DNA from: Rosistilla ulvae
GTDB lineage: Bacteria > Planctomycetota > Planctomycetia > Pirellulales > Pirellulaceae
Reading direction: 5' to 3'
DNA: 64,000 bases
NCBI RefSeq assembly: GCF_007741475.1
Contig: NZ_CP036261.1
Location: forward strand, 4,279,798 to 4,343,797
Shown: piece after piece, positions 17,973 through 27,150 of the stretch
Position numbering within the stretch: position 1 is the stretch's first letter
How the letters are laid out: every line of letters starts with the position of its first letter
Notes under the pieces: model-generated
Database searches by the model: none
Told to the model about the DNA's origin: nothing
The model's input: the letters and a program-made list of their open reading frames with translations, nothing else
Made by a program: the position numbers and the translations under genes

Positions 17973-18048
17973 AACGCTGGAGTCGAGGCTTCAGCCGACG
18001 AGCCCTCTCCGCGCGCTGAAAATTCGGCTAAAGCCTCTTACTCCAGCG
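17973..18048. repeat. Inverted repeat of the CGCTGGAGT-GGCTTCAGCCG family
   Basis: The left arm (from 17973, core CTGGAGTCGAGGCTTCAGCCG) is matched by an imperfect reverse complement at 18025-18048 (CGGCTAAAGCCTCTTACTCCAG). It can fold into a long hairpin 43 bases after oadA and may end that transcript. The same family recurs at 38534-38596. The rest of the gap to 18224 has no recognisable gene. Confidence 0.85.
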
Positions 18049-18224
18049 CGGCAATGCGCGGGATTCATCGCTTCCGCCGACGAGATCCTCGATCTTCGTG
18101 AACCTCCATCACTGCGGGGGTGTCCCAGACAGACACCTAAACCCCCGATCGACGCGGCGCGGTAAACGTCGCACAATCGAAAGGAAGAATCGCCCGCGCC
18201 GCCCACCGTTTTGGATCATAACGC

Positions 18225-19595
18225 ATGGAAGGAAGTCACGACGTATCGGAAGCGATTCGGCAAACACGCTACGAACGCTTGGTGTTGTTTATTCTGGCGT
18301 CGGTTCAATTCATCACGATCGTCGATTTTATGATCGTCATGCCGCTGGGGCCTCAGTTGATGCGGACCCTGCAAATCAATCCGACGCAATTTGGTCTGAT
18401 TGTTTCCTCCTACACCTTCGCCGCTGGAGTTGGGGGCATCATCGCTTCGTCGTTGGCAGATCGGTTTGCGCGGCGGACAACTTTCCTTGCCCTGTTTGCC
18501 GGCTTTCTGCTGGGAACCCTCGGTTGCGGACTGGCCCCTACGTATCATCTGCTGCTGGTCGCCCGAGTGGTGACGGGAGCGTTTGGCGGTGTTTTGGGAG
18601 GGATTGCGATGGCGATCATTGGTGACGTCTTTCCCGAAGAGCGCCGCGGCGGCGCTACCGGGACGCTGATGACAGGCTTTGCTTTGGCTTCGGTCGCGGG
18701 CGTTCCCTTTGGATTGGTCCTTGGGACAAACTTCGGCTGGCACATCCCGTTTGTGGTGCTGGCATTGGGCGGAGTTCCAATTCTCTTGTTGGCGCGTCTG
18801 GCCTTGCCGCCGTTGGACGCTCACATTCACGATGTGCAAACCAACCCACTGAAGTCGCTGGTCGAAACGTTTTCTCATCGCAATCACTTGAACGCATTCG
18901 CATTGATCGTTTCGTTGATGATCGGCAGCTTCACCGTCTTTCCGTATCTGAGCGCCTACTTGGTCAGCAACGTCGGCATGACGGAAAACCAACTGCCGTT
19001 GATCTATATCTTTGGTGGCGCGTTGACGTTGTTCGCGGCGCCGATGGTTGGACGGTTCTCCGATCGCTATGGCAAGCGACGCGTTTACCGCATCGTTGCC
19101 CCCGCGTCGGCGGTGATGTTGTTTGTCGTCACCCATCTTCCCGCCACGCACGTTGCGATCGCCGTGGTGATTTTTGGTGCGTTGATGGTCTGCAATGTGG
19201 GCCGGATGATTCCCGCGATGGCGATCGTAACCAGCAGCGTGCGCCGGGAACGCCGCGGCGCATTCCTGAGTGCGAATTCGTCGGTGCAGCATGTCGCCAG
19301 CGGCATCGGGGCCTATCTGGGCGGAATGATCGTGGTCGAATCGAGCGATGGGAAGTTGGAAAATTTTGGGACGGTCGGTTGGATCGCCGCCGCGGCAACT
19401 CTGGCTACGTTATGGCTGGTCGGACGGATTGAAGTCGCCAGTGATATCGATCCGAACGCGGCGCCATCGGCTGCATCGCTGGCGATCGCTGCCGCCGCCG
19501 AAGCTTCTGTCGACGCGGGGGAAGCGTTGGTAGGGCTCAGCGGCGAACATCCCACGCTGAAAAAGGACGCCTCGATCGTGTCGCCGATCGAATGA
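18225..19595 (+). CDS. MFS drug/proton antiporter-like transporter (DHA1 type)
   Basis: A 456-residue protein with about 12 transmembrane segments. It has typical major-facilitator features: FITIVDFMIVMPLGPQL in TM1 (DHA1-type start), ADRFARRTTFL in the 2-3 loop (motif A), LVARVVTGAFGGVLGGIAMA (motif C-like region), and RFSDRYGKRRVYRIV in the 8-9 loop. The family includes multidrug and arabinose exporters. There is an Ala-rich cytoplasmic C-terminus of about 40 residues. It stands alone with no regulator beside it. Substrate unknown. Confidence 0.9.
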   Translation: MEGSHDVSEAIRQTRYERLVLFILASVQFITIVDFMIVMPLGPQLMRTLQINPTQFGLIVSSYTFAAGVGGIIASSLADRFARRTTFLALFAGFLLGTLGCGLAPTYHLLLVARVVTGAFGGVLGGIAMAIIGDVFPEERRGGATGTLMTGFALASVAGVPFGLVLGTNFGWHIPFVVLALGGVPILLLARLALPPLDAHIHDVQTNPLKSLVETFSHRNHLNAFALIVSLMIGSFTVFPYLSAYLVSNVGMTENQLPLIYIFGGALTLFAAPMVGRFSDRYGKRRVYRIVAPASAVMLFVVTHLPATHVAIAVVIFGALMVCNVGRMIPAMAIVTSSVRRERRGAFLSANSSVQHVASGIGAYLGGMIVVESSDGKLENFGTVGWIAAAATLATLWLVGRIEVASDIDPNAAPSAASLAIAAAAEASVDAGEALVGLSGEHPTLKKDASIVSPIE

Positions 19596-19710
19596 ATCGG
19601 ATCTACGCTTCGCCACTCCGCCTTGCCTTCCTATTCTCCACGCTATCGAATGTGGCGTGGGCATCCTTCCAACGTGGAGAACATCCGCCGCCCGAAGTGC
19701 TGGCATCACT

Positions 19711-19871
19711 TTTAAACGCAATACCGTTCAACAAAGCGTAGTGGACGAGGTTACGAGTCCTATTGCATGCATCAGACTAAATCGATGGGACTCGTAACCT
19801 CGTCCACTACATCCCGCCGCTAATTCTATTCACGGTCCGAGGCTCCTTCGTTGAACGGTATTGCGGTTAAA
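19711..19871. repeat. Nested inverted repeat (MITE-like)
   Basis: The outer arms, 19711-19732 and 19850-19871, pair over 21 of 22 bases (core CGCAATACCGTTCAAC). Inside them is a perfect 22-bp inverted repeat, 19739-19760 and 19788-19809 (core GTGGACGAGGTTACGAGTCC). The two palindromes are arranged one inside the other but not symmetrically. No coding frame is present. The form suggests a small non-autonomous mobile element or a composite of two intergenic repeats. Confidence 0.88.
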
Positions 19872-20246
19872 CGAAGACTATTTGCTGGCAGCTTAGGAAC
19901 TTGACGTTGCGATCAACATCGCGGGTGGATCGAGACGTTTAAGTGAGGCGACGTGCGCGGGGGATGTCGTTGTCAAGATGCGCAGCTTTCACCGCGAGCA
20001 TCCGTTCTCCATGCAGCAACGCGAAAATCGAATCGGCGTCGCGGCATGATTCCAGTGGAATGCCGTCATGCGGACGTGTGATCAAATAAAAAAATCATGA
20101 AAATCGCAACTATAACCGCGTGACCTCTTGACGCTCTTCTGGTATGTTCGCAACCCCAGGGTGGTGCATTTATTTGGATTCAAGCTCGTCTATTTTTGAA
20201 TCCATTGTTTGGTCGTCTGTGAAAGCTGAATGCAGGGAGGGGTGCG
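19872..20246. other. Intergenic region upstream of the prepilin gene
   Basis: About 375 bases without a convincing gene. The last 150 bases are AT-richer than the surroundings and presumably hold the promoter and leader of the DUF1559 gene; GGGAGGGGTGCG before the ATG at 20247 is its ribosome-binding site. Confidence 0.5.
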
Positions 20247-21296
20247 ATGAGGAAAGTTCAAAGTCTTGAAAAGAGGCGTGGCTTTACGCTCGTTGAGTTG
20301 CTGGTTGTGATTGCCATCATTGGGATTCTTGTCGGTTTATTGTTGCCAGCGGTGCAAGCGGCTAGAGAGGCCGCTCGCCGAATGCAATGCAGCAATCACC
20401 TCAAGCAGATTGGACTCGCAATTCACAACTACCACGACACGTTTGGCAAACTTCCGCCAGGAGGGATGCCCGAAGGCGATCCGAACATAACGAACCAGGC
20501 TCAAGCTTCATGGTTGGTTCGTATTCTACCGTTCATCGAACAGACAGCGATCTACGATCAAGCCACCTTCGTCGGTACGGATTGGGTAGGGACGGGGACC
20601 GATCGCAACTGGAAGATTAAGGACGGGACGGTGATCGATATTTACGACTGTCCCTCGAGCGATCTCCCGAACGTTCAAACCGACAATACCAGTGGAGGAA
20701 CGCGCGGACTGGGGGCTCCCACCGTGATCACCGTGCAGGTGCCCAGCTATGTCGGTATCGCAGGAACGTCCCAAGATCCAAGCAATATCGCAGCGCGAGT
20801 CTCACCGTCGGTCAACGGCGTGGGGCACCAGAGTTTTAATGGCGTCATGCCGATTTCCAGCAACTTGGCCAATCCTACCACGCCGGTCCTGAAGTTTCGC
20901 GACATTCTCGATGGAACCAGCAATACGTTCTGCGTGGGGGAACAGTCTTCCTCGCTTCGTGAGCAGTCGACGGGCGCTTCGCGTTTGCGTGACTGTCGCT
21001 CTGGGAATCGTCGCGGGGGAATGTGGTCCAGCGGGAACGCGATTGGGAATGCCAATTCCCAAGCGTACAATTTGACGACGATTATGCGCCCAGTGAACTC
21101 GAGTATCTATGTGAATAATTCCTGTTCCGAATTTCACGGCCTCGCGAAGAATACAACCCTGCGTTCGAACCACCCCGGCGGAGCCCAGTTTGCTGTGGCC
21201 GATGGAGCGGTACGCTTTGTTTCTGAAACCATAGACTACTTGAACCTAATCAAACTGGCCGATCGCCACGATGGACTCGTGCAATCGGGACTATAA
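20247..21296 (+). CDS. DUF1559 prepilin-like (type II pseudopilin) protein
   Basis: A 349-residue planctomycete hallmark protein. The N-terminus is a type IV/type II prepilin signal: KRRGFTLVELLVVIAIIGIL, with processing expected at G-F, continuing into VGLLLPAVQAAREAARR and CSNHLKQIGLAIHNYHDT. The C-terminal H-x-G motif region is present as SNHPGGAQFAVADGAVRFVS. DUF1559 proteins exist in dozens of copies per genome and are probably surface or secretion-associated pilins. A lipoprotein gene follows 270 bases downstream, a frequent pairing. Confidence 0.95.
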   Translation: MRKVQSLEKRRGFTLVELLVVIAIIGILVGLLLPAVQAAREAARRMQCSNHLKQIGLAIHNYHDTFGKLPPGGMPEGDPNITNQAQASWLVRILPFIEQTAIYDQATFVGTDWVGTGTDRNWKIKDGTVIDIYDCPSSDLPNVQTDNTSGGTRGLGAPTVITVQVPSYVGIAGTSQDPSNIAARVSPSVNGVGHQSFNGVMPISSNLANPTTPVLKFRDILDGTSNTFCVGEQSSSLREQSTGASRLRDCRSGNRRGGMWSSGNAIGNANSQAYNLTTIMRPVNSSIYVNNSCSEFHGLAKNTTLRSNHPGGAQFAVADGAVRFVSETIDYLNLIKLADRHDGLVQSGL

Positions 21297-21566
21297 AGTG
21301 TGAGCGATTCCGACCCGACCTGATGCAACAATCGGAGTCGAGGTCGTTTAGGAATAGAATGCGTCGACAATGCGATTCCTATTCGTGAAAATTCGTCGCC
21401 GTACCCGTTGAGGCGAAACGGGAGCTCGTCAGGCGGGTTGGCATAAATGCTGAAATCGATTGAGTCCGCGAGCTGCGATGCGGAGAACGATTTCGATAGG
21501 TTCGAATCTCTGAAATTGTTTTGGGCCGCCGGGAACGGCGGTCCTTTGAGGAAAGGAGCGTCAGCT

Positions 21567-21977
21567 GTGAGTCGGCAAAAATCTGTCATCAGCGATTTCT
21601 TCCAGCACATAGCATGTCTGTTCATTGTGTTGTGTTTGTCGGTCTCTACAGGCTGCAGCGGATCGGATCCGATGCTCGCCGATGTGCGGGGACGAGTAAC
21701 CGATCTCGGCCAGCCGTTGGCTGGCGTGACGTTGCTGTTTGTCCCCGAGAGCGGCAATGGCGCACCGTCCGAAGCGGTGACCAATCCTAACGGCGAATAT
21801 GTCTTGGATTATGCCAACGGAGAAGCGGGGGCACGAATGGGCAAGCAGACGGTCCTTCTTACCGTGACACAGCCGACAGGGAACGAGAGCAAACCGACGA
21901 CACCGGCGGGCTACAGCAAACAGATTGATGTTGTCGCTGGCGAAAACGAGTTCGATTTTGACCTGTCGGAATTCTAG
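21567..21977 (+). CDS. Lipoprotein with carboxypeptidase-regulatory-like (transthyretin-like) domain
   Basis: A 136-residue lipoprotein. The signal region FFQHIACLFIVLCLSVSTGC ends in a lipobox (STGC). The rest is one beta-sandwich domain of the carboxypeptidase-regulatory type: RGRVTDLGQPLAGVTLLFVP, NPNGEYVLDYANG, and a terminal AGENEFDFDLSEF. GTG 21567 is chosen because GAGGAAAGGAG lies just upstream (21548-21558); the open frame continues 40 codons earlier without signal-like sequence. Small lipoproteins of this type commonly follow DUF1559 genes in planctomycetes, so the two may act together at the cell surface. Confidence 0.85.
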   Translation: MSRQKSVISDFFQHIACLFIVLCLSVSTGCSGSDPMLADVRGRVTDLGQPLAGVTLLFVPESGNGAPSEAVTNPNGEYVLDYANGEAGARMGKQTVLLTVTQPTGNESKPTTPAGYSKQIDVVAGENEFDFDLSEF

Positions 21978-22052
21978 CATCGCCCACATTCGTTGCCCCA
22001 CGTCAGGGGGCACTAGCGAAGGGCTAACCAGTGTTTGTGCTTAAGCATTATT

Positions 22053-22111
22053 GGCAACCCGAAGCGTAAGCCAGGCACCGCGTGAATTCCTTGCTTACGC
22101 GTCGGGTTACC
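22053..22111. repeat. Palindromic repeat (GCGTAAGC family), copy 1
   Basis: The arms GGCAACCCGAAGCGTAAGC (22053-22071) and GCTTACGCGTCGGGTTACC (22093-22111) form a hairpin. A second copy at 23962-24021 is nearly the exact reverse complement, including the loop (AGGCACCGCGTGAAT here, ATTCACGCGGTGCCT there), so the two bracket the gene between them. The rest of the 281-base gap has no gene. Confidence 0.9.
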
Positions 22112-22258
22112 ATTTCCAGAGACGCTCCAGTTTGAAACACTGAATAGCCCTGGGTACTAGCGGACACGCGAGTTCGGGTTGCCGCGCCGCGCAATCGCTT
22201 GAAGCGACTGGCGGCACCAAAATCGGAATCCCCATCGCTAGGGAACCATGCCTGGCGA

Positions 22259-23812
22259 TCAGTTCTTTGCCGGGATCCGGTTCAGCGTGTAGTAGGCGTT
22301 GGAGTGTAGCAGCGGTTGCCCCTCGGTATCACGGACGCCGGGCGCGTTTAGTTCGTGAACGAAGTACCGACGCAGCGGGTCGACTTTCAATCGAACGCGG
22401 CGGCCGTCAGCCGACACCTCGACTGGTTTTACGTTTAAGACGCGGTCTTGAATTTCATCGCTCCCATATCCCGATTGGTAACGATAGGTGTAGCTGAGGA
22501 TCGAATACGAATCGGCGTCCTGCAAGCTGTCGCGATCCATCGGTTTGGTGAAGACCAATTCGAATCCGTCGGGCGTCGCTCGCATCTCTTGGATTTCGGT
22601 CGGCATTTTGCCGGTCCAAACCAACCGCTGCAAACCGTACGAAGCCTCTCCAAGGCTGCTCCATCCACGATTGGTCAGTCCCACAAAAACGCTTCCATCG
22701 TGTCCCTGTGTCAGCCTCAGCACGGCCGATCCCAATCCGCGGCGGAAGGGAAAACAAGCGCCCTGATATTCGCCGCCGACCTTTTCCAGAAAGACACGAT
22801 TGATCGACGCTTGGGTGAATTCGCCAATCAACAGTTGCCCAGCAAACGGACCGAAGCCCCCTTCGCTTGCATCCAACATCACGTCGGTCGTCGATTGCCC
22901 CATCTTCTTGTAGGGAAACCAGACCGCCGGCGGTTTCATCGCTGGCATCCGCTGCAGCGCTTCGGGCAATGCCAGCCCGTCGGGAACCTGATCGATCCCC
23001 TTCAGCGTCGATCCCGGTTGACTCATCGACGCGAGCGCTTCGGCGTGATGAAAGAAAACACCGCTGCGCATGTGATGCAGCGAATTCGTAGCGACCCAGT
23101 TCCCTTGCTGGTCGGTATAAAACATGTCGCCCGCCGCGTTAGCGCCCAAGCCCGACGGCGATCGCATCCCGGCGCAAACGGGACTCAGCTTTCCGGTCGG
23201 ATCGACCATCATCCCCCAACCACGCCATAGCCCCTGGCGATAGCCGAGTTTGGGATCGCTGACTGCATATTGCTGCTGGGACTTGTTCAGCCCCAAGCCG
23301 ATGTTCAGCGTCAGCCACAGATTTCCTTGCCCATCCAGCTTCGGACCGTAAGCGTATTCGTGATAGTGCCCCGTCACGCCCCAGCCTTTGGCTACCGTCA
23401 AGTATTCGTCGGCAACATCGTCGCCGTCGAGGTCGGCGAGCCGAGTGAGCTCGCTCCGCTGGACACAGTAATACGCGTCGTTATGTTTCAACAACCCCAA
23501 CGGTTCGTGCAGCGCCGACGCAAAACGATGGTATTGGACATTGGAGGGCGGATCGTCGTAGACGCCGTCCAAAAACCAGACCTCTCCCTTGCGGATCGCG
23601 ACGGCAATCCGAGAATCATCGACCCGCGTGATCCCACTGACCTCCAACGCCAGCCCATCGGGAGCCGGTTTCCAATTCTGCGATCGCGACGCAGTTTGCG
23701 CCTTGGGAGTGCTGATCGAAATGATTCGGTAGTAGTCCGCTTCGTCGGCAGCAGCACAAGGCAAGGCGGCCAGGACGAACAACAATAGAGTGATCGGAAA
23801 CTTCATAATCAA
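22259..23812 (-). CDS. Secreted beta-propeller (glucose/sorbosone dehydrogenase-like) protein
   Basis: A 517-residue exported protein with a signal peptide (MKFPITLLLFVLAALPCAAA). It begins with a propeller resembling the membrane-bound dehydrogenase/PQQ-type proteins common in planctomycetes: LEVSGITRVDDSRIAVAIR, GEVWFLDGVYDDPP, LADLDGDDVADEYL, GHYHEYAYGPKLDGQGNLWL and DMFYTDQQGNWVATNSLHHM. There is no CxxCH haem motif, unlike many relatives. The last ~120 residues (ATPDGFELVFTKPMDRDSL) look like a beta-sandwich. It may oxidise sugars or alcohols outside the cytoplasm. An ATG two codons into the frame (23806) is an alternative start. Confidence 0.8.
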   Translation of the reverse strand: MIMKFPITLLLFVLAALPCAAADEADYYRIISISTPKAQTASRSQNWKPAPDGLALEVSGITRVDDSRIAVAIRKGEVWFLDGVYDDPPSNVQYHRFASALHEPLGLLKHNDAYYCVQRSELTRLADLDGDDVADEYLTVAKGWGVTGHYHEYAYGPKLDGQGNLWLTLNIGLGLNKSQQQYAVSDPKLGYRQGLWRGWGMMVDPTGKLSPVCAGMRSPSGLGANAAGDMFYTDQQGNWVATNSLHHMRSGVFFHHAEALASMSQPGSTLKGIDQVPDGLALPEALQRMPAMKPPAVWFPYKKMGQSTTDVMLDASEGGFGPFAGQLLIGEFTQASINRVFLEKVGGEYQGACFPFRRGLGSAVLRLTQGHDGSVFVGLTNRGWSSLGEASYGLQRLVWTGKMPTEIQEMRATPDGFELVFTKPMDRDSLQDADSYSILSYTYRYQSGYGSDEIQDRVLNVKPVEVSADGRRVRLKVDPLRRYFVHELNAPGVRDTEGQPLLHSNAYYTLNRIPAKN

Positions 23813-23961
23813 TGGCCGTGGGGGCTGATAGCAGGCAGCAAACGGGCGAGACGTTGAAATGTGGAAGCCAAGATCTTAGCAGATTCCCCCACGTGGTGGC
23901 GAATCACAGCAAGGATCCGCTAGGACAACTCATTTTTTCAAACGGCAGCGTCTCAGCAAAC

Positions 23962-24021
23962 GGTAATCCGACGCGTAAGCGAGAGATTCACGCGGTGCCT
24001 CGGCTTACGCGTCGGGTTGCC
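23962..24021. repeat. Palindromic repeat (GCGTAAGC family), copy 2, inverted
   Basis: The arms GGTAATCCGACGCGTAAGC (23962-23980) and GCTTACGCGTCGGGTTGCC (24003-24021) form a hairpin. Read on the minus strand it matches the copy at 22053-22111 almost base for base. Confidence 0.9.
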
Positions 24022-24080
24022 AACGATGCCTATTGGCCTGAAGGAATCGCCAGGGCGAATCCGTTTTTGAATTTGAGGTA

Positions 24081-24149
24081 TCAGCCGACAAGCCGATAGC
24101 GTCCGGTTCCGTGTCGGTGCCGAACCGAACGCTATCGCGTGGCGGCTGA
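24081..24149. repeat. Palindromic repeat (GCTAGCGTCCGGTTC family), copy 1
   Basis: The arms 24081-24109 and 24122-24149 are imperfect reverse complements (cores GATAGCGTCCGGTTC and GAACCGAACGCTATC). The element lies 36 bases after the polA stop codon and could serve as its terminator. Related copies are at 34077-34130 and 36471-36525. Confidence 0.87.
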
Positions 24150-24184
24150 TTGGCGTGGATACCAAACCGGATGGCTGTCGGCGA

Positions 24185-26974
24185 TCAGTGCGCTTCCAAC
24201 CAGTTGTTACCAACACCGGTTTCGACCACGATCGGCACACTCATCGGAAACGCCGTCCGCATCGCTTCTTCGATCAACGGGATCGCCGTCTCCTGTTCCG
24301 ACTTGTGCAGATCGAAGACGATTTCATCGTGGACGGTCAGCAGCATCTTGGTCTTCATCTCCGCAGCCTTCAGCGCCGCGTGGACCTTGATCATCGCCAG
24401 CTTCAACATGTCGGCGGCGGTTCCCTGAATCGGACTGTTCATCGCCAACCGTTCCGACGCGGTGCGAGCGGAATGATTCCGCGAGGTGATGTCGCGGAGA
24501 TACCGACGCCGGCCGGTCTTGGTGACGACGTAACCGTTCTCTTTGGCAAACTCGATCGTCGCGTCGATGTAGGTCTGAACGCCGGGATACTTTTCAAAGT
24601 AGTTGTCGATCAGCTCCGACGCTTCGCCGCGAGGTATGTTCAACCGCTGCTGCAACCCAAAAGCGGAGATGCCGTACAGGATGCCGAAGTTCACCGTCTT
24701 GGCTTTGTCGCGCATCTCGCGAGTGACGTCGGCAAGATCGACTTTATAGACCTTCGACGCGGTGACCGAATGGATATCCTCGCCGCTGGTAAAAGCTTCG
24801 ATCATCCCGGCGTCTTGGCTCAATTCCGCCATGATCCGCAATTCGATCTGCGAATAATCGGCCGAGAGGATCAGATAGTCGTCGTTGCGAGGCACAAACG
24901 CCGCGCGAATCTCTTTGCCTCGCGCCTTGCGGATCGGAATCGTTTGCAGGTTCGGATCGTTCGACTGCATCCGCCCCGTTGCGGTCCAGGTCTGGCTGTA
25001 ATGCGTGTGTAATCGGCCGGTCTTCGGATTCACCGCGGCCGGCAATTGATCGACATAGGTGCTCTTCAATTTGACCGCGCTGCGGTAATCGAGGATATCT
25101 TGCACGATCTCGTGCCGCCCGGAGAGCCGCAGCAGTTCCGATTCGCGAGTCGAATATTGCCCCGTCGCCGTCTTTTTCGGCTTGTTGTCGATCTGCAGCT
25201 CCTCGAACAACACGACGCCCAATTGCTTTGGCGAATCGATGTTAAAATCCCGTCCGGCGGCGGAGTGAATTCGCGCCGTCAGATCGGCAATCTCCCCTTC
25301 GAGATGTTTGGAATAGATCGCCAGCGAATCGACATCCAAACGGATCCCCTCGAATTCCATATCGACCAGCACGGGGATCAACGGGCATTCGACTTCGTAA
25401 CAGACCTGGCCGACGCCTCGCTTTTCGATATCGTCTCGCAGCACATCGTTTACCCGCCAGGTGACATCGGCATCTTCGCAGGCGTATTCCGCCAGCTGTT
25501 CCAGCGGCACGTCGCGCATGTTCTTCTGATCTTTTCCCTTGGGACCAATCAGATCGCTGGTCGGGATCGGCGTGTAGCCCAGATACAGCTTTGCCAGATA
25601 ATCGAGTCCGTGGCGCATCTCGGGTTCTTTCATCGAATGCGCGAGCATCGTATCGAACAACGTGCCGCGGACTTCGGTCCCCTGCCACTTCAACAGCGTG
25701 ACGTCATATTTAAGGTTGTGCCCCACCTTTTCGATCGCTTCGTTTTCGAAGACCGGTCGAAACTGCTCCAACACTTCTTTTGTCGCTTCGGCCGATTCGC
25801 CACAGACGACGTAATACGCCTGGTTCGGTGCGAAGGAAAACGACATTCCCAACGGTTCCGCTTCGCGAGGGTTCAGCCCCGTCGTTTCGGTATCGAAACA
25901 GATCCGTTTTTGCCCCAACAGCGTCTCGATTAGATCAGCCCGTTCCGCGGCGGTCGTGATCGTGTGGTATTCGTGTGGCGAGTTGCGAATGGTTTTCTCG
26001 TCGACAGGTTCGTCGAAGAACAATTGCTGTTGGATCTCGGCTTCCCGTTTCTCGCGGACAACTTTGGCTTTGGTCGCTCCCACGGAGAACGACTTGCCCA
26101 ACATCCGTTTACCAAACGTCTCAAACTCCAACTCCATAAACAGTTCGCTCAGCCGGTCTTTGTCGAATTCCTTCGCCTTGAGCGAATCGAGATCGATCTG
26201 GTGAGGGACATCCAACAGGATCGTCGCCAGCCGTTTGGAAAGGACCGCGTCGTCAGCCCCTTGTTCGACGCGTTCGCGCTGCTTGCCTTTCAGTTTGTCG
26301 GTCGATTGCAACAGGTTTTCGATCGATCCAAACTGGGCGATCAATTTCTGTGCCGTCTTTTCCCCGATCCCTTTGATGCCGGGAATATTGTCGCTGGCGT
26401 CCCCCATCAAACCCAAGATGTCGATGAACTGTCGGACGTTTTCGAGGCCCCACTTTTCCAACACCTCCGAAACGCCGACCACTTCGTGATTCGAACCCTG
26501 ACGTCCGGGACGGTAGATGTAAATGTTATCGGTCAGCAGCTGTTGGAAATCTTTATCGGGCGTGACCATGTAGGTCGTAAACTGCTGCTGTTCGGCTTGA
26601 TGAGCAAGCGTGCCGATGATGTCGTCCGCCTCGTAACCATCGATCGTGATCACCGGGATGTTGAACGCTTCGAACAGACGGAAGACCAGCGGAATCTGGC
26701 TCGACAGATCCTCGGGCATCGCGTCGCGCTGCGCTTTGTAGGCGGGATATTCGATGTGCCGGTGGGTGGGAGCGGAGGTGTCGAAGACCGCGGCAATATG
26801 CGTCGGTTGCTCCCGCTTCAAAATATCCAGGATGGCGTTGGTCATGCCAAACACCGCCGACGTGCAGACGTTGCCGGAGGTGTAGCGTGGGCTGCGGACC
26901 ATGGCAAAGTGGGCGCGATAGATCAGCGCCATACCGTCCAACAAGAACAGCCGTTTGATTAGTGCGTCGGTCAT
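24185..26974 (-). CDS. polA: DNA polymerase I
   Basis: 929 residues, the full three-domain form. The 5'-3' nuclease domain shows VFDTSAPTHRH, YEADD (114-118) and GDASDNIPGIKGIG (from 191). The proofreading 3'-5' exonuclease looks intact: FDTETTGL (from 360), HNLKYDV and YACEDADVTW supply the acidic residues. The polymerase domain has SADYSQIELRIMAELS (motif A), the O-helix RDKAKTVNFGILYG and HDEIVFD (motif C, 882-888). It fills repair patches and removes RNA primers. The start MTDALIKRLFLLDG matches the family N-terminus. The gene is single on this strand, followed by palindromic repeats. Confidence 0.98.
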   Translation of the reverse strand: MTDALIKRLFLLDGMALIYRAHFAMVRSPRYTSGNVCTSAVFGMTNAILDILKREQPTHIAAVFDTSAPTHRHIEYPAYKAQRDAMPEDLSSQIPLVFRLFEAFNIPVITIDGYEADDIIGTLAHQAEQQQFTTYMVTPDKDFQQLLTDNIYIYRPGRQGSNHEVVGVSEVLEKWGLENVRQFIDILGLMGDASDNIPGIKGIGEKTAQKLIAQFGSIENLLQSTDKLKGKQRERVEQGADDAVLSKRLATILLDVPHQIDLDSLKAKEFDKDRLSELFMELEFETFGKRMLGKSFSVGATKAKVVREKREAEIQQQLFFDEPVDEKTIRNSPHEYHTITTAAERADLIETLLGQKRICFDTETTGLNPREAEPLGMSFSFAPNQAYYVVCGESAEATKEVLEQFRPVFENEAIEKVGHNLKYDVTLLKWQGTEVRGTLFDTMLAHSMKEPEMRHGLDYLAKLYLGYTPIPTSDLIGPKGKDQKNMRDVPLEQLAEYACEDADVTWRVNDVLRDDIEKRGVGQVCYEVECPLIPVLVDMEFEGIRLDVDSLAIYSKHLEGEIADLTARIHSAAGRDFNIDSPKQLGVVLFEELQIDNKPKKTATGQYSTRESELLRLSGRHEIVQDILDYRSAVKLKSTYVDQLPAAVNPKTGRLHTHYSQTWTATGRMQSNDPNLQTIPIRKARGKEIRAAFVPRNDDYLILSADYSQIELRIMAELSQDAGMIEAFTSGEDIHSVTASKVYKVDLADVTREMRDKAKTVNFGILYGISAFGLQQRLNIPRGEASELIDNYFEKYPGVQTYIDATIEFAKENGYVVTKTGRRRYLRDITSRNHSARTASERLAMNSPIQGTAADMLKLAMIKVHAALKAAEMKTKMLLTVHDEIVFDLHKSEQETAIPLIEEAMRTAFPMSVPIVVETGVGNNWLEAH

Positions 26975-27150
26975 CGGCTGTACGTCTCCGGTGGATTAAG
27001 CTTTCCCTTTTCTCCCGGCAGTTATGTCGGGTTTGCCAGCGATTGGCAAGAGCCAACCACCGGGGAAAGATCCACCGCAACCGAGCGGCAGCGAGACTGA
27101 AGCCCCGGGGCAGACGATCGCCCGGCCCAGCGCAATATGCCGAAGCGATT

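Noticed and set aside
18216-19292. 358-codon frame antisense to the MFS gene
   Set aside because: Composed mainly of Gln/His/Arg/Asp as expected from reversed hydrophobic codons; no start signal.
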